A stretch of DNA of 35,909 nucleotides from Clostridia bacterium (GCA_017399515.1 JAFQBZ010000058.1:1-35909); one strand, 5' to 3'. Positions 13,550-23,039 are shown, numbered from the stretch's first letter. Made by a program: numbers and translations. The notes: generated by a model not told the origin, from the letters alone.

Positions 13550-16500
13550 ATGAATTTCGAAAAAATAGACATCTATGGTTTTAAGTCGTTTGCTGATAAA
13601 GTAGAAATTAAATTTGAGTCAGGAATCACTGCAATCGTTGGTCCTAATGGTTGTGGAAAGAGTAATGTTGCAGACTCAATTCGTTTTGTTATGGGTGAAT
13701 CTAGTGCAAAATCAATGCGTGGTTCATCAATGCAAGATGTTATTTTCAACGGAACAGAAAAAAGAAAAGCACAGTCATACTGTGAAGTTTCGTTATTTTT
13801 TAATAACAAAGAAAGAATGTTTGCAAGTTATGATTTAGATGAAATTGTCTTAACCAGAAAACTTTATAAAAGTGGTGAAAGTGAATATTTAATAAATAAA
13901 AGCACTTGCAGAAGAAAAGATATTGTTGATGCACTTCGTGAAATTGGTCTTGGAAAAGAAAGTTATTCTGTTATCGGTCAGGGTAAGATTGACAGCATTT
14001 TGTCTGCAAAACCAGAAGACAGAAGAAATGTTTTTGAAGAAACAGCAGGAATTTCAAAGTTTAAAGAAGATAAAAATCAATCTGAAAATAAACTTGGTCG
14101 TGTTAACGAAAACTTAACTCGTATAAACGACATTATTGCCGAACTTGAAAGACAACTTGGACCTCTTAAAACTCAAGCAGAAAACGCAAGAATTTTCTTG
14201 GATTTATCAAACAGACTTAAAGAACTTGAAATCAATATTTATGTTTATCAATATGACAATTCAAGTGTGCAAAAACAAAAGATTTATGAAGTTATTAATG
14301 CAATCAATGAAGAACTTGCACTTAAACAAACTGAACTTGAACAATCAATGAATGAGTATGATTTTATGCAAAATCGTATTGCTGAACTTGATGAAACAAT
14401 TGGAAATCTTCGTGATGAACTTTTAAACTTAACAGTTGACCTTGAAAAACAAAATGGTGAAATTAAACTTTATAATGAAAAAATTTCGATTTTGAAAGAG
14501 CAAAATGAAAAAATGCTTGCCGAAATTGAAAATGGAAAGTTTGTTGCAGAAAATCAAGCAAAAGAAAGTGAAGAATTAAATTCAAAGAAAGAGCAACTTG
14601 AAGAATTAATAAAAACACTTGAACATGAATTAAAGCAATGTGAAACAAGTTATTCATCAACCATTGAAAAATTAAGTTTAGGTGAAACAAATGCTGAAAG
14701 TTTAGATTCAGAGTTTTATTCAACACTTGAGCAATCTGGTGACATTAAATCATTGCTTTTGAAATATCAAACAGAACTTGAATCGCTTAAGACCAGACAA
14801 GCAGAACTTAACAGTGAAAAAGATGAACTTGAATCAAACAGCAGAGAGTATGATTCAAGAATTGAAACTGCTGAAGAAGAAATTGAAAAGCAAGAAGAAA
14901 AACAAGAAAAGAAACAAGAAGAAAAACTAGAAATTGTTGAAAAGATAAATGAACTTAATGAAGAATATGCTGAAATCAGCGAACTTATTGATGAGAAAAA
15001 AGTTGAATACCATTCAGGCTTAAGTAAACTCAATGTGCTTTCAGAAATGAAAGAATATAACGAAGGTTTTGCGATTTCAGTTAAAAGACTTCTTGAACAA
15101 GCGCAGGAAGGCACAAGCATTGGTGGAAAAGTTATTGGTGCGGTTGCTTCTCTTATGAGAGTTCCTTCAAAATATGAAGTTGCAATTGAAATGGCACTTG
15201 GTGCAAGTGTTCAAAACATTGTTACTAAAAATGAAGATGATGCAAAAGACTTGATTGCATACTTAAAAAATAATAAGTTTGGTCGTGTAACATTCTTGCC
15301 GGTGACATCGGTTAAAGAAAGAACAATTTCTGCACTTGTTGAATCAAAACTTTCAATGAAAGGTGTTTTTGGTGTTGCAAGTGAACTTATTGAATTTGAT
15401 AAGAAATATGAAAGAGTGTTTAACAGTTTGCTTGGTTCAACTGTTATTGTTGATACAACTGACAATGCTCTTGAGTTTTCAAGGGCAACCAACTATTCAA
15501 GCAAGGTTGTAACACTTGAAGGTGATGTTTTCAGCCCTCAAGGAACACTTACCGGTGGAAGCCGAAAAGATAACGGTATTGGGCTACTCAGTCGTGACAG
15601 AGAAATTGAAGAACTTAAAGTTAAACTTGAAAAAGTTAAAGCAGAAATTGATGAACTTACTTCAAAACAAGAATCTTTAAAAACAAAAGGAACAGAACTT
15701 TCTGATGAAATGTCTAAAATTGTTGACGAGATTCATAATATTGAAGCAAGCAAACAAAAACTTGAAGCCATTATTGATGCACTTGAAAATCAAAAAGATG
15801 ATGCAGAAGAAGAACTTGCTGACCTTGAAATTTCATTCACTGCAATTTTAGATAAGATTGATTTTGTTGAAAATCAAATTGCAAAAATCACAGAAGAACA
15901 ACAAAGTGTTGATTCTAAAAAATCAAAGGCAAGTGAAAATAAAAAGCAGGCTAGTGACACATTTGCAAAACTTCGTGGTGAACGAGATGAGTTATTCCAA
16001 AAACTTGGTGAGATTAGAATTAATCTTGAAACAGAAAAGAATAACTTAAAAACAACTGAAACCGATATTGAAAGGTTGTTGGTTGCAACTGCTCAAAATG
16101 AATATAAAACAAAAGAAACTATGCTTGAAGTTCAAAAGAATAATCAACTTATTGCTGATTATGAGCAAAATGTTGCAGATATAATGGCAACAAATGCGTT
16201 TTCTTCAAGTGCGAAAAAAGTTGAACTTGTTCGTGAAAAGATTGCAACTGTTGTTGATGATAAGAAAAAATGTCAAGCAAAAATGAATGAAGCCGATGCA
16301 AATAAAATGCTTTTAACCGGTGAAATTCAACGCGCAAGTGACAAAAAAGCAAAAGAAGAAAATCATATTGTTAAAATTGATACTGAACTTGAAAACTTGC
16401 AAAATAGAGTTTGGGAACAATATCAAATGACTTATGCTGATGCTAAAGCAGTTGTGCTTGATGAGTTTGATATCAAAGCAGGTGGCGAAGAGGCTGCAGA

Positions 16501-17143
16501 AATTAAGAGAAAAATTAGCAGACTTGGAAATGTTAATCTTTCTGCGATTGAAGACATAAAACTCATTTCAGAGCGTTATGATGATATGTCTAAACAACGC
16601 GATGATTTAGAGAGAGCAAAAGCAGATTTAGAGTCTATCATTAAAGATTTAACAACAAGAATGGAAGAGAAATTTAAAGAGAGATTCAATCAAATTAGAG
16701 CGAACTTCCAAGTTATATTTAGAGAACTATTTGGCGGTGGAAGAGCAGATATCTGTCTTGATAATGAAAACAATGTTCTTGAGTGTGGCATTGACATCAT
16801 TGCAGAGCCACCAGGCAAAAAACTTCAAAACATCACACTCTTGTCAGGTGGTGAAAAGGCGCTCACAGCCGTTGCAATATTATTCTCAATTTTGAAACTT
16901 CGTCCAATGCCATTCTGCGTTCTCGATGAAATTGAAGCGGCACTTGATGATGCCAATGTTGAAAGATATGCAAAATATCTCCATCGTTATAGTGGTGACA
17001 CACAGTTCATTGTTATCACTCACAGAAAGCCAACAATGGAACTTGCCGATGCTCTTTATGGTGTAACCATGGAAGAAAAAGGTGTTTCAAAAGTTGTTTC
17101 TGTTAAACTTTCAGATGCTATCAAACTTGATAATGCACAGTAA
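13550..17143 (+). CDS. smc: Chromosome partition protein SMC
   Basis: SMC dimers organise and segregate the chromosome with ScpA and ScpB. The Walker A motif GPNGCGKS is at 31-38. Two very long coiled coils flank a hinge at about residues 515-650 (containing GGKVIGAVASLM and GDVFSPQGTLTGG). The ABC signature LLSGGEKA lies near 1097 and Walker B VLDEIEAALDD near 1123. Length (1197) is typical. It follows rnc by 9 nt with AGGATAA before the ATG. The order rnc-smc-ftsY is a classic Firmicutes operon. Confidence 0.97.
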   Translation: MNFEKIDIYGFKSFADKVEIKFESGITAIVGPNGCGKSNVADSIRFVMGESSAKSMRGSSMQDVIFNGTEKRKAQSYCEVSLFFNNKERMFASYDLDEIVLTRKLYKSGESEYLINKSTCRRKDIVDALREIGLGKESYSVIGQGKIDSILSAKPEDRRNVFEETAGISKFKEDKNQSENKLGRVNENLTRINDIIAELERQLGPLKTQAENARIFLDLSNRLKELEINIYVYQYDNSSVQKQKIYEVINAINEELALKQTELEQSMNEYDFMQNRIAELDETIGNLRDELLNLTVDLEKQNGEIKLYNEKISILKEQNEKMLAEIENGKFVAENQAKESEELNSKKEQLEELIKTLEHELKQCETSYSSTIEKLSLGETNAESLDSEFYSTLEQSGDIKSLLLKYQTELESLKTRQAELNSEKDELESNSREYDSRIETAEEEIEKQEEKQEKKQEEKLEIVEKINELNEEYAEISELIDEKKVEYHSGLSKLNVLSEMKEYNEGFAISVKRLLEQAQEGTSIGGKVIGAVASLMRVPSKYEVAIEMALGASVQNIVTKNEDDAKDLIAYLKNNKFGRVTFLPVTSVKERTISALVESKLSMKGVFGVASELIEFDKKYERVFNSLLGSTVIVDTTDNALEFSRATNYSSKVVTLEGDVFSPQGTLTGGSRKDNGIGLLSRDREIEELKVKLEKVKAEIDELTSKQESLKTKGTELSDEMSKIVDEIHNIEASKQKLEAIIDALENQKDDAEEELADLEISFTAILDKIDFVENQIAKITEEQQSVDSKKSKASENKKQASDTFAKLRGERDELFQKLGEIRINLETEKNNLKTTETDIERLLVATAQNEYKTKETMLEVQKNNQLIADYEQNVADIMATNAFSSSAKKVELVREKIATVVDDKKKCQAKMNEADANKMLLTGEIQRASDKKAKEENHIVKIDTELENLQNRVWEQYQMTYADAKAVVLDEFDIKAGGEEAAEIKRKISRLGNVNLSAIEDIKLISERYDDMSKQRDDLERAKADLESIIKDLTTRMEEKFKERFNQIRANFQVIFRELFGGGRADICLDNENNVLECGIDIIAEPPGKKLQNITLLSGGEKALTAVAILFSILKLRPMPFCVLDEIEAALDDANVERYAKYLHRYSGDTQFIVITHRKPTMELADALYGVTMEEKGVSKVVSVKLSDAIKLDNAQ

Positions 17144-17161
17144 AAACAAAAGAATAAAAAT

Positions 17162-17205
17162 CGCAAAATTGGTTAGTTTTTGATTAAAAATTAGCCAATT
17201 TTGTG
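17162..17205 (+). other. Long stem-loop between smc and ftsY
   Basis: Twenty consecutive base pairs (17162-17181 with 17186-17205, three G-U pairs, loop GATT) form one of the longest hairpins in the window. It lacks a following T run, so it is a poor plus-strand terminator. It may be a processing site, perhaps for the RNase III encoded upstream, or an mRNA-stability element; this is inference. Confidence 0.55.
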
Positions 17206-17241
17206 TAAAATAATGAAATTTTTGCAATAATTGGAGTAATT

Positions 17242-18141
17242 ATGGGATTTTTTTCAAGACTTGTTAACGGGTTGAAAAACACAAAAAAATCGTTTTCTGA
17301 AAAGATAAAATACATTTTCACAGGCAACGAAATTGATGAAGATTTTTTTGAAGAACTTGAATACATTTTAATTTCTGCAGACATTGGTGCAGTTACCGCT
17401 GAAGAAATTTTAGACGAACTTCGTGATAGAATTAAAGCACAAAAAATCAAAAAGACAGAAGACTCAAAAGAAATTTTAAAAGACATTTTGAAAGATATTT
17501 TGAAAGAAACTGAAGTGGAAGAATTTTCTTATCCACTTGCAATTATGATAGTTGGTGTTAATGGTGTTGGAAAAACAACCACAATTGGAAAGATTGCTCA
17601 AAAGTTTGCTTCAATGAAGAAAAAAGTTGTTATTGCTGGTGCAGACACATTCAGGGCTGCTGCTGGCGACCAACTTAAAGTTTGGGCAGACAGGGTTAAG
17701 GCAAAATATGTTTCTGGTGAGCAAGGTGCTGATGCATCTGCTGTTGTGTTTGATGCAATTTCTTCAGCAAAAGCAAAAGATGCTGATGTGCTTTTGATTG
17801 ACACTGCTGGAAGGCTTCACAACAAAGTTAACTTGATGGAAGAATTGAAAAAGATTGGCAAGGTTGTATCAAAAGAATGGCCAGAGGCTGAATATCATAA
17901 ACTTATTGTTATTGATGGCACAACTGGTCAAAACTCAAAAGAACAAGTTCGTTTGTTTGATGAAGCAGTGGGCTTAACTGACCTTTGTGTCACAAAACTT
18001 GATGGCACAAGCAAGGGTGGTTTTGTTATTGAACTTGCAAGAACTTATGATATTGCAATGAGATATATTGGTGTTGGTGAAACTGCCGAAGACCTTTTAG
18101 ATTTCGATGCTGATGAATTTGTTGAAGCCATTTTTGAATAA
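17242..18141 (+). CDS. ftsY: Signal recognition particle receptor FtsY
   Basis: FtsY docks SRP-ribosome complexes at the membrane through a GTPase pair with Ffh. An N-terminal amphipathic stretch (GFFSRLVNGLKN) and four-helix N domain precede the G domain. G1 is GVNGVGKTTTIGK, G2-side DTFRAAAGDQL, G3 DTAGRLHNK, G4 TKLDGTSKGG, and the closing GVGETAEDLLDFD is typical. At 299 residues it has no long acidic A domain, as in most Firmicutes. GGAG precedes the ATG. Confidence 0.96.
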   Translation: MGFFSRLVNGLKNTKKSFSEKIKYIFTGNEIDEDFFEELEYILISADIGAVTAEEILDELRDRIKAQKIKKTEDSKEILKDILKDILKETEVEEFSYPLAIMIVGVNGVGKTTTIGKIAQKFASMKKKVVIAGADTFRAAAGDQLKVWADRVKAKYVSGEQGADASAVVFDAISSAKAKDADVLLIDTAGRLHNKVNLMEELKKIGKVVSKEWPEAEYHKLIVIDGTTGQNSKEQVRLFDEAVGLTDLCVTKLDGTSKGGFVIELARTYDIAMRYIGVGETAEDLLDFDADEFVEAIFE

Positions 18142-18156
18142 AATAGGGGTTTACTT

Positions 18157-18837
18157 ATGAAAAAATTAAATAAAAGTTTAATCACAGGCATTGTGCTTTT
18201 TGTTGCGTTTGCAGTGTTCACGGTGTTAGTGAAAGTTGTTGATGTTGCAGCAGTTGGTCCACTTGGTTCTAAAGTTGGCTTTTCAAAAATGAATGATTCA
18301 ATTTTTAAAGGGATTGGAACAAGTGACACATGGTATAGCATTTCAGAAGTGTTTGGAATTTTTGCACTTATTGTTGCAGGCGTGTTTGTGATTGTTGGGC
18401 TTGTTCAACTTATTCGAAGAAAAAATTTAAAACTTGTTGATAATCACATTTTGGCACTTGGTGTGTTTTATGTGGTTGTTGCCATGGCATACATTTTCTT
18501 TGAAGTGCTTGTTATAAATCACAGACCTGTGCTTGCCCAAGGTGTGCTTGAAGCATCTTATCCGTCATCACATTCAATGCTTGCTGTTTGCATTTTAAGT
18601 TCGGCAATTATTGAATTTCATAAATTTTTTGATGGAAAGAAAAAACAACTTATTGCGCTAGACACAATCAGCATTGTTATTATGCTTGTGATTGTTATTG
18701 GCAGACTTTTATCAGGAATGCATTGGTTCACAGACATAATCGGTGGAATTTTGCTTTCACTTGCACTTGTGTTCCTTTACCACGGCATTCTTAAAATCAT
18801 TGAAAAGAAAATTGAAATGAAAAATAATAAAGCATAG
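18157..18837 (+). CDS. PAP2-family membrane phosphatase
   Basis: Six hydrophobic segments fit a PAP2 lipid-phosphatase topology. Motif 1 ends in R123-P124 but its usual lysine is E116. Motif 2 is PSSHS with nucleophile-partner H139. Motif 3 has R183, H189 and D193 in the GRLLSGMHWFTD segment. The expected role is removal of phosphate from undecaprenyl pyrophosphate or another lipid phosphate at the membrane surface. The Lys-to-Glu change removes a phosphate-binding residue, so substrate or activity may differ. It follows ftsY by 15 nt and is the last gene before a terminator. Confidence 0.83.
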   Translation: MKKLNKSLITGIVLFVAFAVFTVLVKVVDVAAVGPLGSKVGFSKMNDSIFKGIGTSDTWYSISEVFGIFALIVAGVFVIVGLVQLIRRKNLKLVDNHILALGVFYVVVAMAYIFFEVLVINHRPVLAQGVLEASYPSSHSMLAVCILSSAIIEFHKFFDGKKKQLIALDTISIVIMLVIVIGRLLSGMHWFTDIIGGILLSLALVFLYHGILKIIEKKIEMKNNKA

Positions 18838-18857
18838 AGTCAATCTCTATGTTTTTT
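18833..18857 (+). terminator. Intrinsic terminator after the PAP2 gene
   Basis: CATAGAG pairs with CTCTATG around TCAAT, followed by six T residues. Confidence 0.88.
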
Positions 18858-18886
18858 ATTAAAATAAAAATCATCATACAAAACTA

Positions 18887-18915
18887 TTGACAATTAAAAT
18901 AAAATGTTTTATACT
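18887..18915 (+). promoter_or_regulatory. Promoter of the ylxM-ffh operon
   Basis: Consensus TTGACA (18887-18892) and TATACT (18910-18915) have a 17-nt spacer. Confidence 0.8.
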
Positions 18916-18952
18916 ATGTAAAGTAAAAATGCTTTACAAAGGAAAACTTGGT

Positions 18953-19288
18953 ATGCAGTTTGAAGAATTTTACGAATACACTATTTTATTTGATATCTAT
19001 GGCAATTTGCTTTCAAACAAGCAAAGAGATGTTATGGAGAAGTTTTTGAACCTTGACCTTGGCGAAAGCGAACTTGCTGAACTTCTCGGCGATTCAAGGC
19101 AGGCTGTGCATGATGCCATTGCCAAAGCGAAAAAACAACTCATTCAAATGGAAGACAAGTGTCATATCGCTGAAAATCTTTTTAAGGCAAAACAAGAACT
19201 TTCCAAAGCAAAGTCATTTTTGATAGAAACTGATGAAAATCAAAAGAAGTCAATAGATATTATTGATGATGTTATAAACCTAATATAA
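18953..19288 (+). CDS. ylxM: YlxM-family helix-turn-helix protein of the SRP operon
   Basis: YlxM-family proteins are small helix-turn-helix proteins linked to the signal recognition particle in Gram-positives. LFDIYGNLLSNKQRDVME and the ELLGDSRQAVHDAI helix-turn-helix are characteristic. The C-terminal ~35 residues are a charged helix. The frame is open upstream to 18887, but that would overlap the promoter, so ATG 18953 (AAAGGA upstream) is used, giving 111 residues. It sits 12 nt before ffh, the usual arrangement. Confidence 0.9.
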   Translation: MQFEEFYEYTILFDIYGNLLSNKQRDVMEKFLNLDLGESELAELLGDSRQAVHDAIAKAKKQLIQMEDKCHIAENLFKAKQELSKAKSFLIETDENQKKSIDIIDDVINLI

Positions 19289-19300
19289 AGGAGAATACTA

Positions 19301-20629
19301 GTGAGTTTATTTGAGGCATTAGGTGATAGACTTAATCACATATTTTCAAAGTTGACAAAGCACGGCAAACTTACCGAACTTGAAATTAAGCAAGCAATGC
19401 GTGAAGTTAGAATTGCGCTTCTTGAAGCCGATGTTAACTTTTTGGTTGCAAAAGATTTTATTAATAAAGTTTCTGAAAAGGCTGTTGGCGAAGCAATTTT
19501 AAACAGTTTGACTCCTGGTCAACAAGTTATCAAGATTGTTCGTGATGAACTTGTGAGCCTTATGGGTGAAACAAATGCCAAACTTGAAGTGTCTGATGCA
19601 CCACCAACTGTTATTATGATGTGTGGTCTTCAAGGTGCAGGTAAAACCACAATGTGTGGCAAACTTGGTTTTATGCTTAAAAAACAAGGCAAAAAACCTA
19701 TGCTTGTTGCGTGTGATGTTTACAGACCTGCGGCAATTGGTCAACTTAAAATCGGCGCAGCAAATGCTGGTGTTGATTTCTTCGAAAAAGGCACAGGAAA
19801 CCCTGTGAAAATTGCTGAAGCGGCAATCGAACAAGCAAAGCGTATGGGTAATGACACTGTTATTATCGATACTGCTGGTCGTCTTCAAATTAATGACGAA
19901 CTTATGAAAGAACTTGAAAACATCAAGAAGGCTGTTAATCCAACTGAAATTTTGCTCACAATTGATGCAATGACAGGTCAAGAATCAGTCAATGTTGCAA
20001 AAGAGTTTAATGACAGACTTGAAATTTCAGGTGTGCTTGTTACTAAACTTGATGGTGACACTCGTGGTGGTGTTGCACTTTCAGTTAAGGCTGTGACCGG
20101 CAAGCCAATCAAGTTTTGCGGTGTTGGTGAAAAGATTGGTGATATTGAACCATTCCACCCAGACCGTATGGCTTCAAGAATTCTTGGTATGGGTGATGTG
20201 CTTACACTTATTGACAAAGCCCAAGCAAGTGTTGATGAAGCAGAAATGAAAAAGGTTGAAGAAAACATTAGAAAGAACACTTTTTCATTTGAAGATTTCT
20301 TGATTCAATTTGAACAAATTTCAAAAATGGGAAATCTTGCAGATTTGATTAGTATGATTCCTGGTGCTGGAAGCAAGTTTAAGGTTGGTGATGTTGATGA
20401 AACCAAACTTAAAAAATATAAGGCAATCATTCAATCAATGACCAAAAAAGAAAGGCTTAACCCTGATTTAATCAAGGCAGGCAACAAAAAGAGAATTGCG
20501 CAAGGCAGTGCAACCACAATTCAAGATGTGAATTCACTTATCAAGCAATTCGAACAAACAAAGCAAATGATGAAGGGAATGAATAACGGAAAACTTCAAA
20601 AGTTGCTTGGAAGAAAATTTAATTTTTAA
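19301..20629 (+). CDS. ffh: Signal recognition particle protein Ffh
   Basis: Ffh binds signal peptides and 4.5S/6S RNA and delivers ribosomes to FtsY. The N domain is followed by the G domain with GLQGAGKTTMCGKLG, DVYRPAAIGQL, DTAGRL and TKLDGDTRGG, and the M domain with GMGDVLTLIDKA, SMIPGAG and the RNA-binding RIAQGSATT helix. Length (442) is normal. The start is GTG, supported by AAGGAG at 19288-19293. The C-terminus lacks the methionine-rich tail of some homologues. Confidence 0.97.
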   Translation: MSLFEALGDRLNHIFSKLTKHGKLTELEIKQAMREVRIALLEADVNFLVAKDFINKVSEKAVGEAILNSLTPGQQVIKIVRDELVSLMGETNAKLEVSDAPPTVIMMCGLQGAGKTTMCGKLGFMLKKQGKKPMLVACDVYRPAAIGQLKIGAANAGVDFFEKGTGNPVKIAEAAIEQAKRMGNDTVIIDTAGRLQINDELMKELENIKKAVNPTEILLTIDAMTGQESVNVAKEFNDRLEISGVLVTKLDGDTRGGVALSVKAVTGKPIKFCGVGEKIGDIEPFHPDRMASRILGMGDVLTLIDKAQASVDEAEMKKVEENIRKNTFSFEDFLIQFEQISKMGNLADLISMIPGAGSKFKVGDVDETKLKKYKAIIQSMTKKERLNPDLIKAGNKKRIAQGSATTIQDVNSLIKQFEQTKQMMKGMNNGKLQKLLGRKFNF

Positions 20630-20692
20630 AGGCATATTTCAGCGAAGTCGCTGTGTATGATATATCAAAATAAACAATCGGAGGAATAAAAA

Positions 20693-20956
20693 ATGGCAGT
20701 TAAAATGAGACTTACAAGAATGGGTGATAAAAAGGCTCCTTTTTATCGTGTTGTTGTTGCTGATTCAAGAGTTGCAAGAGATGCAAAATATATTGATTTA
20801 ATCGGAACATACAATCCATTAACAAACCCTGCAGAAGTTAAAATCGATGCAGAAAAGGCTAAAACTTGGATTAAAAATGGTGCACAACCAACAGATACAG
20901 TTAAAGCACTTTTAGTTAAAGAAGGCATTGTTGAATCTGATAAAAAATCTAAATAA
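20693..20956 (+). CDS. rpsP: 30S ribosomal protein S16
   Basis: The start MAVKMRLTRMGDKKAPFYR, VVADSR and GTYNP are the S16 signature. It helps fold the 5' domain of 16S rRNA. The 87-residue length is standard. GGAGG precedes the ATG. A small CAGCG/CGCTG hairpin lies between ffh and rpsP. It is followed by khpA. Confidence 0.97.
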   Translation: MAVKMRLTRMGDKKAPFYRVVVADSRVARDAKYIDLIGTYNPLTNPAEVKIDAEKAKTWIKNGAQPTDTVKALLVKEGIVESDKKSK

Positions 20957-20970
20957 TTCAGGTGACGCTT

Positions 20971-21201
20971 ATGAAAGAGTTAGTTGAATTTATGGTTAAA
21001 AATCTTGTTGCAAACCCAGACGCAGTTGAAGTTAGTGAACAAGAAAAAGAAAGAGAAACTGTTTATGTTGTTAAAATTGCTGAAGAAGATTTCGGCAGAA
21101 TTATTGGAAGAAGTGGAAAAGTTGCAACAGCAATTAGAACAGTTGTTAAAACTTCTGCAAAAAAGAACAACAAAAGAGTTTTTGTTAAATTTGAAAAATA
21201 A
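20971..21201 (+). CDS. khpA: KhpA, KH-domain RNA-binding protein
   Basis: This single-KH-domain protein has the GRSG RNA-binding loop in GRIIGRSGKVATAIR. KhpA pairs with KhpB (Jag) to bind many RNAs and affect cell division in Gram-positives. Start ATG 20971 is chosen over GTG 20962 because AGGTGA at 20960-20965 then has 5-nt spacing, giving 76 residues. It lies right after rpsP, its usual place; its stop codon is inside the terminator stem. Confidence 0.94.
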   Translation: MKELVEFMVKNLVANPDAVEVSEQEKERETVYVVKIAEEDFGRIIGRSGKVATAIRTVVKTSAKKNNKRVFVKFEK

Positions 21202-21222
21202 GGCATTTGCCTTATTTTTTTT
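21194..21222 (+). terminator. Intrinsic terminator after khpA
   Basis: AAAAATAAGGC pairs with GCCTTATTTTT around ATTT and is followed by more T residues. Confidence 0.92.
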
Positions 21223-21234
21223 ATTCTAAAAACA

Positions 21235-21263
21235 TTGATAAAATTTGGTGGGTGTGATATATT
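21235..21263 (+). promoter_or_regulatory. Promoter of aspS
   Basis: TTGATA (21235-21240) and TATATT (21258-21263) have a 17-nt spacer. Confidence 0.7.
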
Positions 21264-21294
21264 TTATATGTAAATTTTAAAAAGGACTTATTTT

Positions 21295-23031
21295 ATGGAA
21301 AAAATTGCTGTTAATAAATATAGAACCGTTGATAATGGAAGTTTAAGAATTGAAGATGCAGGCAAAACTGTTAAACTTGCTGGTTGGGTTGACACCATTA
21401 GAAATTTTGGCGAACTCACATTTGTTGTTCTTCGTGATACTTATGGCAAAACTCAAGTTGTTTTAAACAAAGAGTTTATTGCGCTTTCAAAAGAAGATGT
21501 TATTTCTGTTGAAGGAAAAGTTGTTGAGCGTGAAAGCAAAAATAAAAATATGCCAACAGGTGACATTGAAGTTGTTGCTGAATCAATCGTGATGCTTGGC
21601 AAATGCTCAAAAGAACTTCCTTTTGAAATTAAAAATAGTGAAAAGGTTGCAGAAGATATAAGACTTAAATATAGATACCTTGACCTTCGTGCAGACTATA
21701 ACCAAAAAATGCTCAAACTTCGCAGTGATTTGCTTTTGTTTGTTAGAAACTATATGAACGAACAAAACTTTGTTGAAGTGCAAACTCCAATCCTCACTGC
21801 TTCAAGCCCAGAAGGTGCAAGAGATTTCTTGGTTCCATCAAGACTCAATCCAGGAAAGTTCTATGCGCTTCCACAAGCACCACAACAATTTAAACAACTT
21901 TTGATGGTGTCTGGAATTGATAGATATTTCCAAATTGCTCCATGTTTTAGAGATGAAGATGCTCGTGCTGACAGAAGCCCAACAGAGTTCTATCAAATTG
22001 ATATGGAAATGGCTTTTGCAACACAAGAAGATGTTTTTGAAGTTATTGAAGGGCTTTACTCTGCAATTTTCAAAAAGTTTGCAAATTTTGAAATTAGCGA
22101 ATTTAAGAGAATTAAATATGCTGATGCAATCCGTGATTATTGCACAGATAAACCAGACCTTCGTAACCCACTTAAAGTTGTTGATGTTTCAAATGTTTTT
22201 AGAAACACTGAATTTAGTGTGTTTAAAAACACAACAATCAAAGCAATCAAAGCGGCAACAGGTGGTGCAAAACCAAGAAAGTGGTATGACAAACTCACTG
22301 ATTTCTTGAAATCAAGAGAAGCAAAAGGTCTTGCATATTTTGTTGTCGGTGAAAATGATGAACTTTCTGCTGGTGTTTCTAAATTTGTGACAGAAGAAGA
22401 AAAAGCAGAACTTAAAAAACTTGTTGGTTTTGAAACAGGGGATACAGTTTTCTTTATTGCTGACGAAGAAGAAAGAGCAATCAAGTTTACAAATGTTCTT
22501 CGCAACGAACTTGGAAAAGAACTTGAACTTATTGATGAAAATGACTATAAATTCTGCTGGATTGTTGACTTTCCATTCTTTGAGAAAGATGATGAAGGAA
22601 ATATTGCTTTCTCACACAATCCATTCTCACTTCCACAAAGTCCACTTGAAGAAATTAAGAAAGACCCATTTGGCACACTTGCTTATCAATATGACCTTGT
22701 TATTAATGGTTATGAAAGTTTGTCTGGTGCGGTTCGTAACCACAATCAAGATATGATGGTTGAACTTTTCAAACTTGCAGGCTATGGCAAAGAAGTTGTT
22801 GAAAACAAATTCCCAGCACTTTACAATGCGTTCTCTTATGGTGCACCTCCTCACGCAGGTTCTGCTCCTGGTTTTGACAGACTTATGATGCTCTTAACTC
22901 ATAATGAATTTATTCGTGATGTTTACGCATTCCCAATGAACAAGAATGCTCAAGACCCACTTTGCAACGCTCCAAACACTGTTGATGAAAAGTTGCTTCG
23001 TGATGTTCACATTAAACTTATTGAAGAATAA
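21295..23031 (+). CDS. aspS: Aspartate--tRNA ligase
   Basis: This class II enzyme charges tRNA-Asp. It has an N-terminal OB-fold (KLAGWVDTIRNFGELTF), motif 2 region FRDEDARADRSPTEFYQID, an inserted GAD domain after about residue 290, and motif 3 GSAPGFDRLMMLL. Length (578) fits the bacterial type. The NGYESLSGAVRNH and YGAPPHAG forms differ from the commoner ones and resemble another bacterial AspRS branch. Whether it also charges tRNA-Asn (non-discriminating) cannot be decided here. It sits as its own unit inside the otherwise continuous khpA-rimM region. Confidence 0.95.
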   Translation: MEKIAVNKYRTVDNGSLRIEDAGKTVKLAGWVDTIRNFGELTFVVLRDTYGKTQVVLNKEFIALSKEDVISVEGKVVERESKNKNMPTGDIEVVAESIVMLGKCSKELPFEIKNSEKVAEDIRLKYRYLDLRADYNQKMLKLRSDLLLFVRNYMNEQNFVEVQTPILTASSPEGARDFLVPSRLNPGKFYALPQAPQQFKQLLMVSGIDRYFQIAPCFRDEDARADRSPTEFYQIDMEMAFATQEDVFEVIEGLYSAIFKKFANFEISEFKRIKYADAIRDYCTDKPDLRNPLKVVDVSNVFRNTEFSVFKNTTIKAIKAATGGAKPRKWYDKLTDFLKSREAKGLAYFVVGENDELSAGVSKFVTEEEKAELKKLVGFETGDTVFFIADEEERAIKFTNVLRNELGKELELIDENDYKFCWIVDFPFFEKDDEGNIAFSHNPFSLPQSPLEEIKKDPFGTLAYQYDLVINGYESLSGAVRNHNQDMMVELFKLAGYGKEVVENKFPALYNAFSYGAPPHAGSAPGFDRLMMLLTHNEFIRDVYAFPMNKNAQDPLCNAPNTVDEKLLRDVHIKLIEE

Positions 23032-23039
23032 TAAACAAT

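Noticed and set aside
14767..15120. A 117-codon serine-rich frame antisense to smc
   Set aside because: It mirrors Glu/Lys-rich coiled-coil codons of smc and has no family features or ribosome binding site.
19499..19981. A 160-codon frame antisense to ffh
   Set aside because: Codon composition (Cys, His, Phe rich) is that of a reverse frame; ffh is intact on the other strand.
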